DNA of 64,000 nt from an uncultured Bacillota bacterium (lineage in GTDB: Bacteria > Bacillota > Clostridia > Oscillospirales > Oscillospiraceae). Location of the stretch: NCBI GenBank assembly GCA_947645675.1, contig CANSDP010000005.1, positions 1 through 64,000 on the forward strand. Reading direction: 5' to 3'. Made by a program: the position numbers and the translations under genes. Shown here piece by piece: positions 47,584-55,222 of the stretch (positions are counted from its first letter, which is position 1; each line of letters begins with the position of its first letter). The notes under the pieces were generated by a model. It had not been told where the DNA came from and ran no database searches. It worked only from the letters and a program-made list of their open reading frames with translations.

Positions 47584-47624
47584 AAAAGAGAAAATCCCTC
47601 TGTTTACAAACGGAGAGATTTTTT
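47584..47624 (-). terminator. Terminator below the RHH gene
   Basis: On the minus strand AAATCTCTCCGTTT pairs imperfectly with AAACAGAGGGATTT, with a T-run beyond. A second perfect 10-bp hairpin (47634-47643 with 47646-47655) lies just upstream. Confidence 0.6.
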
Positions 47625-47659
47625 GACAAGTCGAGGCCGCCCATCTGGGCGGCCTGTGT

Positions 47660-47824
47660 TTATCCCTGCTTATACTTTTTGTGGAGCGCCTCCAGCGAAA
47701 GTTCTCCGGCCAGTTTAAACAACGCATCGGAAATAACTTGTTCCACGGGGCGCTGTGCGCTATTTCCCACCTTTTGGTAGAATTGATACACAGCGTCATC
47801 CAGGTTAATAGTCACTTTTTTCAT
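47660..47824 (-). CDS. 54-residue ribbon-helix-helix protein
   Basis: This small regulator has a beta strand MKKVTINLDDAVYQFYQKV followed by two helices (RPVEQVISDALFKLAGELSL), the RHH plan of CopG-like repressors and antitoxins. ATG 47824 follows GAGGTG by six bases. It is divergent from an XRE-family regulator, and the two share an identical leader word (AGAGGTGATTGCT) in inverted orientation. No toxin gene is attached. Confidence 0.65.
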   Translation of the reverse strand: MKKVTINLDDAVYQFYQKVGNSAQRPVEQVISDALFKLAGELSLEALHKKYKQG

Positions 47825-47874
47825 AGCAATCACCTCTGCAAATCATCATAACATATTTTCGACAATTACGTAAG

Positions 47875-47886
47875 TGCGTATACGCA
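47875..47886. promoter_or_regulatory. Palindrome TGCGTATACGCA, candidate XRE operator
   Basis: A perfect 12-bp palindrome lies midway between the divergent RHH and XRE genes, a typical binding site for one of the two regulators. Confidence 0.55.
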
Positions 47887-47926
47887 GGCGCGGCCATATG
47901 GATAGTATGGCTTAGAGGTGATTGCT

Positions 47927-48169
47927 TTGTCGGTCAAGGATGCGGTTGCCAGCCGTTTTTCGGAACTGTGTAAAAAACAAGGAATCAAAGCGAACGAGCT
48001 TGCAAATTTATCCGGCGTCACACCATCAACGGTCTATAGTATGCTGGACAGTAGGCGAAGGGATGTGTCCATCGTGACCATCAAAAAGCTCTGTGATGGC
48101 CTGGGGATAACGTTAGGAGAATTTTTCGCCGCACCGATCTTCAATGATCTGGAGCAGGAAATAAAATAA
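47927..48169 (+). CDS. XRE-family helix-turn-helix regulator
   Basis: An 80-residue single-domain protein with a Cro/CI-type HTH: KKQGIKANELANLSGVTPST then VYSMLDSRRRDVSIVTIKKL. The start is a TTG at 47927, six bases after GAGGTG; the open frame begins three codons earlier at a GTG that overlaps the Shine-Dalgarno. It probably regulates itself and the divergent RHH gene through the palindrome at 47875. The gene is less GC-rich than its neighbours. Confidence 0.82.
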   Translation: MSVKDAVASRFSELCKKQGIKANELANLSGVTPSTVYSMLDSRRRDVSIVTIKKLCDGLGITLGEFFAAPIFNDLEQEIK

Positions 48170-48189
48170 GCGGCAGGCTTACGCCATAC

Positions 48190-48287
48190 CGCCCCAACAG
48201 CTTGTTAGCCGCCCGGCTGGACCCGTACGGCTAACTGATAGTTAGTTCGAACTCTTGGGCCAACCGCTAAAGTAACAGCGCCCTTCT
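48190..48287 (-). ncRNA. Orphan antisense-type RNA related to the 29.7 kb antitoxin
   Basis: A consensus minus-strand promoter at 48294-48322 reads into a short segment containing AGCGGTTGGCCCAAGAG, closely similar to AGCGGTTAGTCCCAGAG of the 29.7 kb antisense RNA. A stem GTTAGCCG (48204-48211 with 48228-48235) sits where that RNA has its terminator. No toxin-like frame is present on the opposite strand, where the XRE gene has just ended. Confidence 0.5.
48204..48235. terminator. Hairpin downstream of the XRE gene
   Basis: A perfect 8-bp stem GTTAGCCG/CGGCTAAC with a 16-nt loop. There is no T-run on either side, so it may be structural rather than an efficient terminator. Confidence 0.45.
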
Positions 48288-48293
48288 GCGTTT

Positions 48294-48322
48294 ATTATAG
48301 CCCTCTCTTCGCGGTCTGTCAA
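48294..48322 (-). promoter_or_regulatory. Perfect consensus promoter of the orphan antisense RNA
   Basis: On the minus strand TTGACA (48317-48322), 17-bp spacer, TATAAT (48294-48299). No coding gene follows it on this strand for several hundred bases. Confidence 0.8.
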
Positions 48323-48453
48323 GAGCAGGTCAATATCCATCAATTTTACGCCCATTTATGCTGAGACTTGCGGCAGTTGCTATGTTACTATAGGCATGAT
48401 AACATCCCGCGTCTGGACGATCGGGAGAAAAAGGGATAAAGGAGAAATGTAAG

Positions 48454-49359
48454 ATGGCTATTCAGAATATTTTTGTGGTGGGCGCCGGCCTGATGGGCAG
48501 CGGTATCGCTCAGAACGCCATTACCTGCGGGTACAACGTGGTGCTCAACGACCAGCGGCAGGAGGCCCTGGACCGGGCCCGGGCCGGGATCGAGAAGGCG
48601 CTGAACCGTGACGTGGAAAAGGGCCGCATGACGGCGGAGGACCGGGACGCCTCTCTGGCCCGTCTGACCACCGACGTCACCATGGAGGGCGGACGAAACG
48701 CCGACCTGGTCATTGAGGCCATTTTTGAAAATCTTGAGGCCAAGCAGGCGGTCTTTTCCGCCCTGGAGGACATCTGCCCGGAGCACACCATTTTCGCCTC
48801 CAACACCTCCTCCATCTCCCTCACCGCTCTGGCCGCCGCCACCAAGCGGCCCACCCGCGTGGTCGGGATGCACTTCTTCTCCCCCGTGCCCCGGATGCGG
48901 CTGTGCGAGGTGATCTTCGGTCTGCTCACCACCCAGGACGTGCTGGACGCCGTCAAGGAGGTGGGCGAGAAGATGGGCAAGACCCTGATCCAGGCCGACG
49001 ACAAGCCGGGCTTCATTGTCAACCGGGCCCTGCTGCCCATGCTCAACGAGGCCTGCGTCATTGTAGGCTCCTACATCGGCTCCGTGGAGGACGTGGACAA
49101 CGGTATGCGCCTGGGCTGCAATCACCCCATGGGTCCCCTGGAGCTGGCCGACATGATCGGTCTGGACATCCTGCTCAACGTGATGACCGTGATGGACCAG
49201 GAGATCGGCGCCAAGTACCACCCCTCCCTGCTGCTGCGCAAGCTGGTGGTGTCCGGCTTCCTGGGCCGCAAGAGCGGCGCCGGCTTCTACACCTATGAGA
49301 ACGGCAAGAAGGTAGGGGTCAACCCCGTTCTGGCCCACTTCCAGAGCGTGGCGAGATAA
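48454..49359 (+). CDS. hbd: 3-hydroxybutyryl-CoA dehydrogenase
   Basis: This 301-residue enzyme reduces acetoacetyl-CoA to 3-hydroxybutyryl-CoA in butyrate formation. The NAD(P) loop is VVGAGLMGSGIAQ, the family segment SNTSSISLTALAA, the catalytic histidine lies in GMHFFSPVPRMRLCEV, and the C-terminal dimer domain has KPGFIVNRALLPMLNEAC and GLDILLNVM. The start has AAAGGAGA. A GNAT gene follows almost directly. It would act before the crotonase at 12254. Confidence 0.9.
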   Translation: MAIQNIFVVGAGLMGSGIAQNAITCGYNVVLNDQRQEALDRARAGIEKALNRDVEKGRMTAEDRDASLARLTTDVTMEGGRNADLVIEAIFENLEAKQAVFSALEDICPEHTIFASNTSSISLTALAAATKRPTRVVGMHFFSPVPRMRLCEVIFGLLTTQDVLDAVKEVGEKMGKTLIQADDKPGFIVNRALLPMLNEACVIVGSYIGSVEDVDNGMRLGCNHPMGPLELADMIGLDILLNVMTVMDQEIGAKYHPSLLLRKLVVSGFLGRKSGAGFYTYENGKKVGVNPVLAHFQSVAR

Positions 49360-49361
49360 GC

Positions 49362-49883
49362 ATGACCATACGTCAGGCGGTCCCCAAAGACCTGCCAGCC
49401 CTCATTGCGCTTTACGATGAGATCATCGACCTGTTTCAGTCTCAGACCGGAACCACCGCATGGCGGAAGGGTGTCTACCCCACTGAGGCGGACTTCCAAA
49501 AGGCCATCCAGGGGGGAGCGCTGTATGTGGGCGAGCTGGACGGCAGTCTGGCGGCGGGGATGATTGTCTCCCAGGGGACGGACAAGACCTATGGCGACCC
49601 GCCCTGGCAGGTGGACGCGCCGGATGAGGAGACCGCCGTGATCCACACCTTGGGCATCTCCCCCGGCCTTACTGGCCAGGGGCTGGCCCTGGAAATGCTG
49701 GAGGGGGCGGCAGACCTGGCCCGGGAAAGGGGCTGGAGGTCCCTGCGTCTGGATGTGCTGGAGAGCAACCGTCCGGCCCTCCGCCTCTATGAGCGGGCAG
49801 GCTTCACCTACATTGCCACCAAAAAAATTTGGTACGAGAGCACCGGACTGGCCAATTTTCTGTTATACGAATATGTTGTTTGA
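49362..49883 (+). CDS. GNAT family N-acetyltransferase
   Basis: This 173-residue acetyltransferase has IRQAVPKDLPALIALYDEII at the start and a motif A region VIHTLGISPGLTGQGLALEM in which the usual Q/RxxGxG/A pyrophosphate loop appears as GLTGQGLA. Motif B is LDVLESNRPALRLYERAGFT. Substrate unknown. It starts two bases after the hbd stop without a separate Shine-Dalgarno, so it is likely translated by coupling. Confidence 0.82.
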   Translation: MTIRQAVPKDLPALIALYDEIIDLFQSQTGTTAWRKGVYPTEADFQKAIQGGALYVGELDGSLAAGMIVSQGTDKTYGDPPWQVDAPDEETAVIHTLGISPGLTGQGLALEMLEGAADLARERGWRSLRLDVLESNRPALRLYERAGFTYIATKKIWYESTGLANFLLYEYVV

Positions 49884-49891
49884 GCTGGCCG

Positions 49892-49926
49892 GCGCGGGGC
49901 CCGGACGTGTTGTCCGGGCCCCGCGC
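49892..49926. terminator. Bidirectional terminator
   Basis: A perfect 15-bp GC-rich stem (49892-49906 with 49912-49926) with loop GTGTT, between the GNAT gene and convergent spoIVB. Confidence 0.85.
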
Positions 49927-49928
49927 TG

Positions 49929-51032
49929 TTATTTCCCCGTGGCTTGCTTCAGCATGTTTTCCGCCAGAATGCCATAGCCCCGAGCGGGGTCGTTGACCAG
50001 CACATGGGTCACCGCTCCCACCAGCCTTCCGTTCTGAAGGATGGGCGAGCCGCTCATACCCTGCACAATACCGCCGGTGGCGGAGAGCAGGTCCGGGTCG
50101 GTGACCTCCACCATCATGCTCCGGGTGCCGTCCCCCTCGGAGTACAGGTGGACGATCTCGATGTCAAATTCCTCCACCTCGTCCCCACGGATGTTGGACA
50201 GGATGGTGGCCGGGCCAATCTCCACCTGGCTCCGGGAGGCCACCTCCACCGGCTCCACGGCGCTGCCCACTGTCCCCTGGGGCATTTGGCCAAAGATACC
50301 CAGGTTGGTGTTGGCATACAGGGTCCCCAGGTCCCGGGTCAGGTCGAACTGGCCGTGGAGCTCGCCGGGGGAGCCGCTGGCCCCCCGCTTCACCTCCATC
50401 ACGCTGGCGGGCATGATGCTGCCCGACTCCAGAGGCATGAGCATGGAGGTATCCACGTCGTTGATGCCGTGGCCCAGAGCGCCGAACACGCCGCTGGACG
50501 GGTCATAGAAGGTCATAGTGCCGATGCCGGCCATGGAGTCCCGCAGCCAAACCCCCAGCTGCCAGACCCCCTGGCTGTTCTCCACCGCCGCCGCCTTCAG
50601 CTGGAGCTGTCGCTGACCCCGCACCGCCTGAATGGTGAGGGGCTCGTCCCCGCTCTGGGCCACCAGGGCCTGGACCTCCTCAATGGTGTCCACCTCGCCG
50701 CCATTGATATGGGTGATCACGTCGCCGGTTTTCAGGCCGCAGTCCCGGCCCGGGTAGGAGGCTCCGTCCTCCGTCTCCACCGGGGACAGGCCCACCACCA
50801 GCACGCCGTCGGAGAACAGCTTGATGCCAACCGCCTTACCCAGCGGGATGACCTTGCCCGCCGTCCCGTCCAGGACGGCCGCCGGGGCCGCCGCCGCGCG
50901 GGGGAGCGCCGCTGGGGCCAGAGCCGCCACCGCCCCGCCGCCGGTCCGGTGGACTGCCAGCGACAGACAGAGCGCCGCGCCAAGGGCCAGCAGCCCCAGC
51001 ACGACCGGCCCCTTTTTCTTGTCTTGTTCCAT
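49929..51032 (-). CDS. spoIVB: SpoIVB serine peptidase
   Basis: This 367-residue sporulation protease signals from the forespore to activate sigma-K processing. It has an N-terminal membrane anchor (PVVLGLLALGAALCLSLAV), a PDZ domain (GRDCGLKTGDVITHINGGEV) and a trypsin-like SpoIVB peptidase domain with GALGHGINDVDT and the nucleophile motif GIVQGMSGSP (Ser327). Two adjacent ATGs occur at 51035 and 51032; the second gives better spacing from GGGGGTGG. The long upstream frame is not translated. It is separated from the ArsC-like gene by a terminator. Confidence 0.93.
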   Translation of the reverse strand: MEQDKKKGPVVLGLLALGAALCLSLAVHRTGGGAVAALAPAALPRAAAAPAAVLDGTAGKVIPLGKAVGIKLFSDGVLVVGLSPVETEDGASYPGRDCGLKTGDVITHINGGEVDTIEEVQALVAQSGDEPLTIQAVRGQRQLQLKAAAVENSQGVWQLGVWLRDSMAGIGTMTFYDPSSGVFGALGHGINDVDTSMLMPLESGSIMPASVMEVKRGASGSPGELHGQFDLTRDLGTLYANTNLGIFGQMPQGTVGSAVEPVEVASRSQVEIGPATILSNIRGDEVEEFDIEIVHLYSEGDGTRSMMVEVTDPDLLSATGGIVQGMSGSPILQNGRLVGAVTHVLVNDPARGYGILAENMLKQATGK

Positions 51033-51054
51033 CATTCCACCCCCTTGCCAAAAT

Positions 51055-51091
51055 AAAAAAGAGCGGACGGACCAAGATCCGTCCGCCCTCT
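51055..51091 (-). terminator. Terminator of the ArsC/Spx-like gene
   Basis: On the minus strand a GC-rich stem (GGGCGGACGGA with its complement) is followed by CTCTTTTTTATTTT. Confidence 0.8.
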
Positions 51092-51132
51092 CATTATGGC
51101 CGGAGATTTTACAATTCAACCGTGGGGAGATA

Positions 51133-51480
51133 TTACAGCTTTTCCTCCCACTCACCCTGATGGAAGCCGGTGAGCACAAAACCGTCTCCCACCAGGATGG
51201 GCCGCTTGACCAGCATCCCGTCGGAGGCCAGCAGCTCCAGCTGCTCCTCCTCGCCCATGCCGGGCAGCTTGTCCTTCAGGCCCAGCTCCCGATAGAGCAT
51301 CCCCGAGGTGTTGAAAAATTTTTTCAGCGGCAGGCCGCTGGCCCGCTGCCAGCTCCGCAGCTCGTCCAGGGTGGGATTTTCCTCCTTGATATGCCGCTCC
51401 GTGTAAGACGCGCCCCGCTCGTCCAGGAATTTTTTGGCCCTTTGACAGGTCGTGCATTTGGGGTACCATAAAAACAGCAT
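51133..51480 (-). CDS. ArsC/Spx family thioredoxin-fold protein
   Basis: A 115-residue protein with the family start FLWYPKCTTCQRAKKFLDER (CTTC, a CxxC redox pair) and later KKFFNTSGMLYRELGL and KRPILVGDGFVLTGF. It belongs to the ArsC/Spx/YffB group. The RPxLV segment without the RNA-polymerase-binding features of Spx suggests a reductase-like protein rather than a true Spx. ATG 51480 follows AAGGAG. Exact role unclear. Confidence 0.82.
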   Translation of the reverse strand: MLFLWYPKCTTCQRAKKFLDERGASYTERHIKEENPTLDELRSWQRASGLPLKKFFNTSGMLYRELGLKDKLPGMGEEEQLELLASDGMLVKRPILVGDGFVLTGFHQGEWEEKL

Positions 51481-51537
51481 CACGCCACGCTCCTTTTCGT
51501 TTTGCATATCGTACCATGTTTTGGCAAAATACGCAAC

Positions 51538-51705
51538 CTATTCCCCAAATCGTTGGGCAAGCATTTTCAGCTCGCCCAGCGTGGAGACGGTGATCTCGCT
51601 CTCCAGCAGGCGCAGCTGGGCTTTGGCGGGCATGGTGTCCCAGTAGGACAGAAGCGCGGCGTCATGCCCCACCACGTCCTGGGGCAGACGAAAATATTGT
51701 TCCAT
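51538..51705 (-). CDS. 55-residue conserved-looking small protein
   Basis: A small frame with a good Shine-Dalgarno (GGGAGGG, six bases before ATG 51705). It encodes MEQYFRLPQDVVGHDAALLS, a WDTMPAKAQLRLLES helix and a TLGELKMLAQRF helix. No function recognised. It is encoded upstream of the ArsC-like gene on the same strand and divergent from the CmpB-like gene. Confidence 0.55.
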   Translation of the reverse strand: MEQYFRLPQDVVGHDAALLSYWDTMPAKAQLRLLESEITVSTLGELKMLAQRFGE

Positions 51706-51772
51706 ATCGACCCTCCCGCCTCCAGTCTGCCCGGGCGGAGCGGTTTCCATGCGCCCGCGGCCGGAGACGGGC

Positions 51773-51801
51773 TGGACAACGGAGGAAAAAACGGATATAA
51801 T
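51773..51801 (+). promoter_or_regulatory. Promoter of the CmpB-like gene
   Basis: TGGACA (51773-51778), 17-bp spacer, TATAAT (51796-51801). Confidence 0.65.
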
Positions 51802-51831
51802 AGGAAAAACCGCGCAAAAAGGAGCTCTGTC

Positions 51832-52722
51832 ATGCTGTATCATTTTGTCTGGCTGTTTTTCATATACGCCTTTCTGGGCTGGTGCACCGAGGTGAGCTAC
51901 GCCGCCCTGGTCACGGGGAAATTTGTCAACCGGGGCTTTCTCAACGGCCCGGTCTGTCCGGTCTACGGATTCGGGGCGGTTATCATTCTGGCCGCGCTGA
52001 CCCCCCTGGCGGACAATTTGCTCCTTCTCTTTCTGGGCTCCATGGCCCTCGCCTCCGCCCTGGAGTGGCTCACCGGCTTCGCCCTGGAGAAGCTGTTCCA
52101 TCAGCGGTGGTGGGACTACTCCGACCAGCCCTTTAACCTCAACGGCTACATCTGCCTGCGCTTCTCCGTCGCCTGGGGCTTTGCCTGCCTGTTTGTGGTC
52201 GAGCTCCTCCACCCAGCGGTGCGCCTGTTCATCCGCCTGATCCCCCAGGTCCTGGGGGTTGTCCTGCTGGCGCTGATGGGCGCGGTGATGGCTGTGGACC
52301 TGGCCGCTACCGTCTCCACCGTCGTCAAGCTGAACCGCCGGCTGGAGCAGATCGACGAGCTGGCCGCCCGGATCAAGGAGGCCTCCAACGAGTTCGGGGA
52401 GAACCTGGCCGACCGGGTGCTGGAAGCCGCCGAGGCGGGGGCGGGCTGGAGGGAGGATCTGGACGAGCTGTCCTTCAAGCTGGCGGAGCGCCGGGCCGAG
52501 CTGGCCGACAGCCTGGAGGAGTGGGAGGCCCACCGTGAGGAGCACCGGGCTCAGGTCCGCCGCCAGCTGGAGGAGTGGCGCGAGGCCATGGAAAATCTCC
52601 ACAGCGGGGAATTTTTTGGACGCCGCCGCCTGCTGCGGGCTTTTCCCCGCCTGCGCTCCATCGACCACCGGGACGCTCTGGAGCGTCTGCGCCGCCGGGC
52701 TGAGAATTTTAGAAAACCTTAA
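51832..52722 (+). CDS. Putative ABC-transporter permease-like protein (CmpB/PF06541 family) with coiled-coil tail
   Basis: This 296-residue protein's first about 165 residues form four or five membrane helices with the family pattern FLGWCTEVSYAALVTGKFVN, RGFLNGPVCPVYGFGAV and LEWLTGFALEKLFHQRWWDY. The rest is a long charged coiled coil (LNRRLEQIDELAARIKEASN; EEWEAHREEHRAQVRRQLEE). Members are annotated as putative ABC permeases, but no ATPase is linked here. ATG 51832 follows AAAAAGGAG. Confidence 0.75.
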   Translation: MLYHFVWLFFIYAFLGWCTEVSYAALVTGKFVNRGFLNGPVCPVYGFGAVIILAALTPLADNLLLLFLGSMALASALEWLTGFALEKLFHQRWWDYSDQPFNLNGYICLRFSVAWGFACLFVVELLHPAVRLFIRLIPQVLGVVLLALMGAVMAVDLAATVSTVVKLNRRLEQIDELAARIKEASNEFGENLADRVLEAAEAGAGWREDLDELSFKLAERRAELADSLEEWEAHREEHRAQVRRQLEEWREAMENLHSGEFFGRRRLLRAFPRLRSIDHRDALERLRRRAENFRKP

Positions 52723-52734
52723 CGCCTCCGCCCT

Positions 52735-52763
52735 TTACAATATGGGAAATGTTATGATATAAT
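52735..52763 (+). promoter_or_regulatory. Promoter of the DUF1836-degV-prmA unit
   Basis: TTACAA (52735-52740), 17-bp spacer, TATAAT (52758-52763). Confidence 0.65.
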
Positions 52764-52797
52764 TGCCGGGATTTTATCTCAGAAAGAGGCCTCACCT

Positions 52798-53325
52798 ATG
52801 GACGAACTGCAAAACTTAAAGGACCGCATGGAGCGGGAACGGCCCACCGCCTGGAAGGACCTGCCCGACATCGCCCTCTATATGGACCAGCTGATCTCCT
52901 ATATGCCCCGCCAGCTGATCCGCTTTGACGGGGGGAACGTCCTAACCTCCGCCATGGTGAACAACTACATCAAGGACGGCCTGGTCCCCAGGGCGGAGGG
53001 GAAGCGGTACGGCCCCATTCACCTGGGCTATCTCACCGCCGTGGTGGCGCTGAAGCAGGTGCTGTCCGTGCGGGACATCGGTGCGCTGATGGGCGCGGGC
53101 CGCGCCCTGGAAAAGACGCCCCCGGAGCAGTATGCCTATTTCTGCGACGCACTGGACCACGCCCTCTCCGACACGGCCCGGGCCATCGACCCGGAGGCCG
53201 GTCAGCCCGACCTGGCCAAGCTGGCCCTGGATTTTGCCGTGCGCAGCTACGCCAACCAGCTGGCCTGCCAGCGAATTCTCAGCATCCTCCAGCCCCGGGA
53301 CGGCAAAAAACATCAAGTGAAATAA
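52798..53325 (+). CDS. DUF1836 domain protein
   Basis: This 175-residue protein begins as many DUF1836 members do, with LPDIALYMDQLISYMPRQLI then LTSAMVNNYIKDGLVPRAEG, a MerR-like winged-helix arrangement, and continues YGPIHLGYLTAVVALKQVLS. Members are presumed DNA-binding regulators in Firmicutes. It is first in a run with degV (14-bp gap) and prmA. Confidence 0.75.
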   Translation: MDELQNLKDRMERERPTAWKDLPDIALYMDQLISYMPRQLIRFDGGNVLTSAMVNNYIKDGLVPRAEGKRYGPIHLGYLTAVVALKQVLSVRDIGALMGAGRALEKTPPEQYAYFCDALDHALSDTARAIDPEAGQPDLAKLALDFAVRSYANQLACQRILSILQPRDGKKHQVK

Positions 53326-53339
53326 AAGGAGCCTTTCCT

Positions 53340-54212
53340 ATGTCAGACTTTGTTATCCTCACCGATTCCTCCGCCGACCTGGGCGCCGACCTGGCCCAGC
53401 GGCTTAATGTACAGGTTGTCCCCCTCTGCTTTGTGATGGACGACCACACCTATTACAACTATCCCGACAACCGGGAGATGGACCCCCGCACGTTCTATAA
53501 CCGCCTGCGCCAGGGGGACCTGGCCACCACCAACGCCGTCAACGTGGCCCAGTATACCGAGGCCCTGGAGCCCCTGCTTCAGGAGGGGCGGGATGTGCTC
53601 ATCCTCGCCTTTTCCTCCGGCCTGTCCAACACATATAACTCCTCCCGTCTGGCGGTGGAGGAGCTGAGCGTCAAATACCCCGACCGGAAGCTGTACACCG
53701 TGGACACCCTCTGCGCCTCTCTGGGTCAGGGACTGCTTGTGTGGTACGCCGCCCGGGAGCGGGACCGGGGCCATTCCATTGACGAGGTCCGGGACTGGGT
53801 GGAGGAGCGCAAGCTGAACCTGTGCCACCAGTTCACCGTGGACGACCTCCACTTCCTCAAGAGGGGCGGCCGCATCTCCGCCGCCACCGCTATGGTGGGC
53901 TCCATGCTGCACATCAAGCCCGTCCTCCACGTGAACGACGAGGGCCTCCTTGTCAGCACCGGCAAGGCCCGGGGCCGTCAGGCCTCCCTCAAGGCCCTGG
54001 TGGACCGGATGGAGGAGACCGCCATCGACTCGGGCAGCCTCACCGTATTCATCAGCCACGGCGACTGCCTGGAGGACGCCCAGACTGTGGAGAAGATGGT
54101 CAAGGAGCGCTTCGGGGTGGAGGACGTCTACATCAACTACGTGGGCCCCGTCATCGGCGCCCACTCCGGCCCGGGCACCGTGGCCCTGTTCTATGTGGGG
54201 ACCAACCGGTAA
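53340..54212 (+). CDS. DegV family fatty-acid-binding protein
   Basis: This 290-residue DegV/FakB-type protein carries FVILTDSSADLGADLAQRLN at the start, the lipid-site segments LIVLAFSSGLSNT-like (VLILAFSSGLSNTYNSSRLA) and KRGGRISAATAMVGSMLHIK, and the C-terminal GPVIGAHSGPGTVALFYVG. FakB proteins deliver bound fatty acids to the FakA kinase; no fakA is linked here. Shine-Dalgarno AAGGAG. Confidence 0.9.
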   Translation: MSDFVILTDSSADLGADLAQRLNVQVVPLCFVMDDHTYYNYPDNREMDPRTFYNRLRQGDLATTNAVNVAQYTEALEPLLQEGRDVLILAFSSGLSNTYNSSRLAVEELSVKYPDRKLYTVDTLCASLGQGLLVWYAARERDRGHSIDEVRDWVEERKLNLCHQFTVDDLHFLKRGGRISAATAMVGSMLHIKPVLHVNDEGLLVSTGKARGRQASLKALVDRMEETAIDSGSLTVFISHGDCLEDAQTVEKMVKERFGVEDVYINYVGPVIGAHSGPGTVALFYVGTNR

Positions 54213-54230
54213 TGGAAGGGATGTGCAGCA

Positions 54231-55181
54231 ATGGACGAGATCAAATGGCTGGAAATTGCAGTCAACACCACCCCGGACAAGCTGGATGACGTATGCGCCA
54301 AGCTGGCCGCCGCCGGGATGGACAGCCTGGTCATCGAGGATGAACAGGACTTCCTCGCCTTTCTGGAGCAGAACCGGCAGTATTGGGACTATGTGGACCA
54401 GGAGCTGCTGGACCGGATGCGCGGGGTCACCCGGGTAAAGTTCTATGTCACCGATGACGCCGGCGGAAAAAAACAGCTGGCGCAGTACACCCAGGGCCTG
54501 GAGGAGGAGTTCACCACCACCTCCCTCACCGACAATGACTGGGCCTACAGCTGGCAGAAGTACTACAGGCCGCTGGAAATTGGAAAACGGCTCTACGTGG
54601 TGCCCCAGTGGCTGCGGGAGGAGCCCGTCCCCGAAGGGCGGACGCCCTTCTATCTCAATCCCGGCCTGACCTTTGGCACCGGCTCCCATGCCTCCACCCA
54701 GCTGTGCCTGGAGGGGGTGGAGGAGCACACCCTCCCCGGCCGGGACGTGCTGGACCTGGGCTGCGGCAGCGGCATTCTGTCCATCGCCGCCCTGTGCCTG
54801 GGGGCAAAGTCCGCCATTGCCGTGGACATCGACCCCAAGGCGGTGGACGTGGCCTATGAGAACGCCGCCCTCAACGGCATCGGCAGGGACCGGTACACCG
54901 TCCGGGCGGGCAACGTGCTGGCCGACAGAGCCCTGGCGGCGGAGCTGGCCCAAAAGCGCTATCATCTGGTGCTGGCCAACATCGTGGCCGACGTTATCAT
55001 CCCCCTTGCCCCCCAGGTTCCCGGACTGCTGGAGGAGGACGGCGTGTTTCTCTGCTCCGGCATCATCGATGCCCGAGCCCATGAGGTGGAGGCCGCCTTG
55101 AAGCAGGCGGGCCTCACAGTTACCCAAAAGCGGGAGAAAAACGGCTGGGCGGCGCTGGAGGCAGTCCGGTCCACCCCTTGA
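54231..55181 (+). CDS. prmA: Ribosomal protein L11 methyltransferase
   Basis: This 316-residue SAM-dependent enzyme trimethylates ribosomal protein L11. The N-terminal substrate-recognition domain (VNTTPDKLDDVCAKLAAAGM) is followed by LNPGLTFGTGSHASTQLCLE, the SAM loop VLDLGCGSGILSIAAL and the family-typical ANIVADVIIPLAPQV. It follows degV by 18 bp and closes the operon with a strong terminator. Confidence 0.92.
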   Translation: MDEIKWLEIAVNTTPDKLDDVCAKLAAAGMDSLVIEDEQDFLAFLEQNRQYWDYVDQELLDRMRGVTRVKFYVTDDAGGKKQLAQYTQGLEEEFTTTSLTDNDWAYSWQKYYRPLEIGKRLYVVPQWLREEPVPEGRTPFYLNPGLTFGTGSHASTQLCLEGVEEHTLPGRDVLDLGCGSGILSIAALCLGAKSAIAVDIDPKAVDVAYENAALNGIGRDRYTVRAGNVLADRALAAELAQKRYHLVLANIVADVIIPLAPQVPGLLEEDGVFLCSGIIDARAHEVEAALKQAGLTVTQKREKNGWAALEAVRSTP

Positions 55182-55188
55182 TAAAACC

Positions 55189-55214
55189 TTGGGCGGCCCG
55201 TCTGGGCCGCCCAA
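55189..55214. terminator. Bidirectional terminator between prmA and clpC
   Basis: TTGGGCGGCCC (55189-55199) pairs with GGGCCGCCCAA (55204-55214), loop GTCT. Confidence 0.8.
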
Positions 55215-55222
55215 ATCTATTG

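Noticed and set aside
47560-47799. 79-codon minus-strand frame
   Set aside because: It overlaps the 54-residue RHH gene in another frame and two terminator hairpins; the RHH frame has the Shine-Dalgarno and the family pattern.
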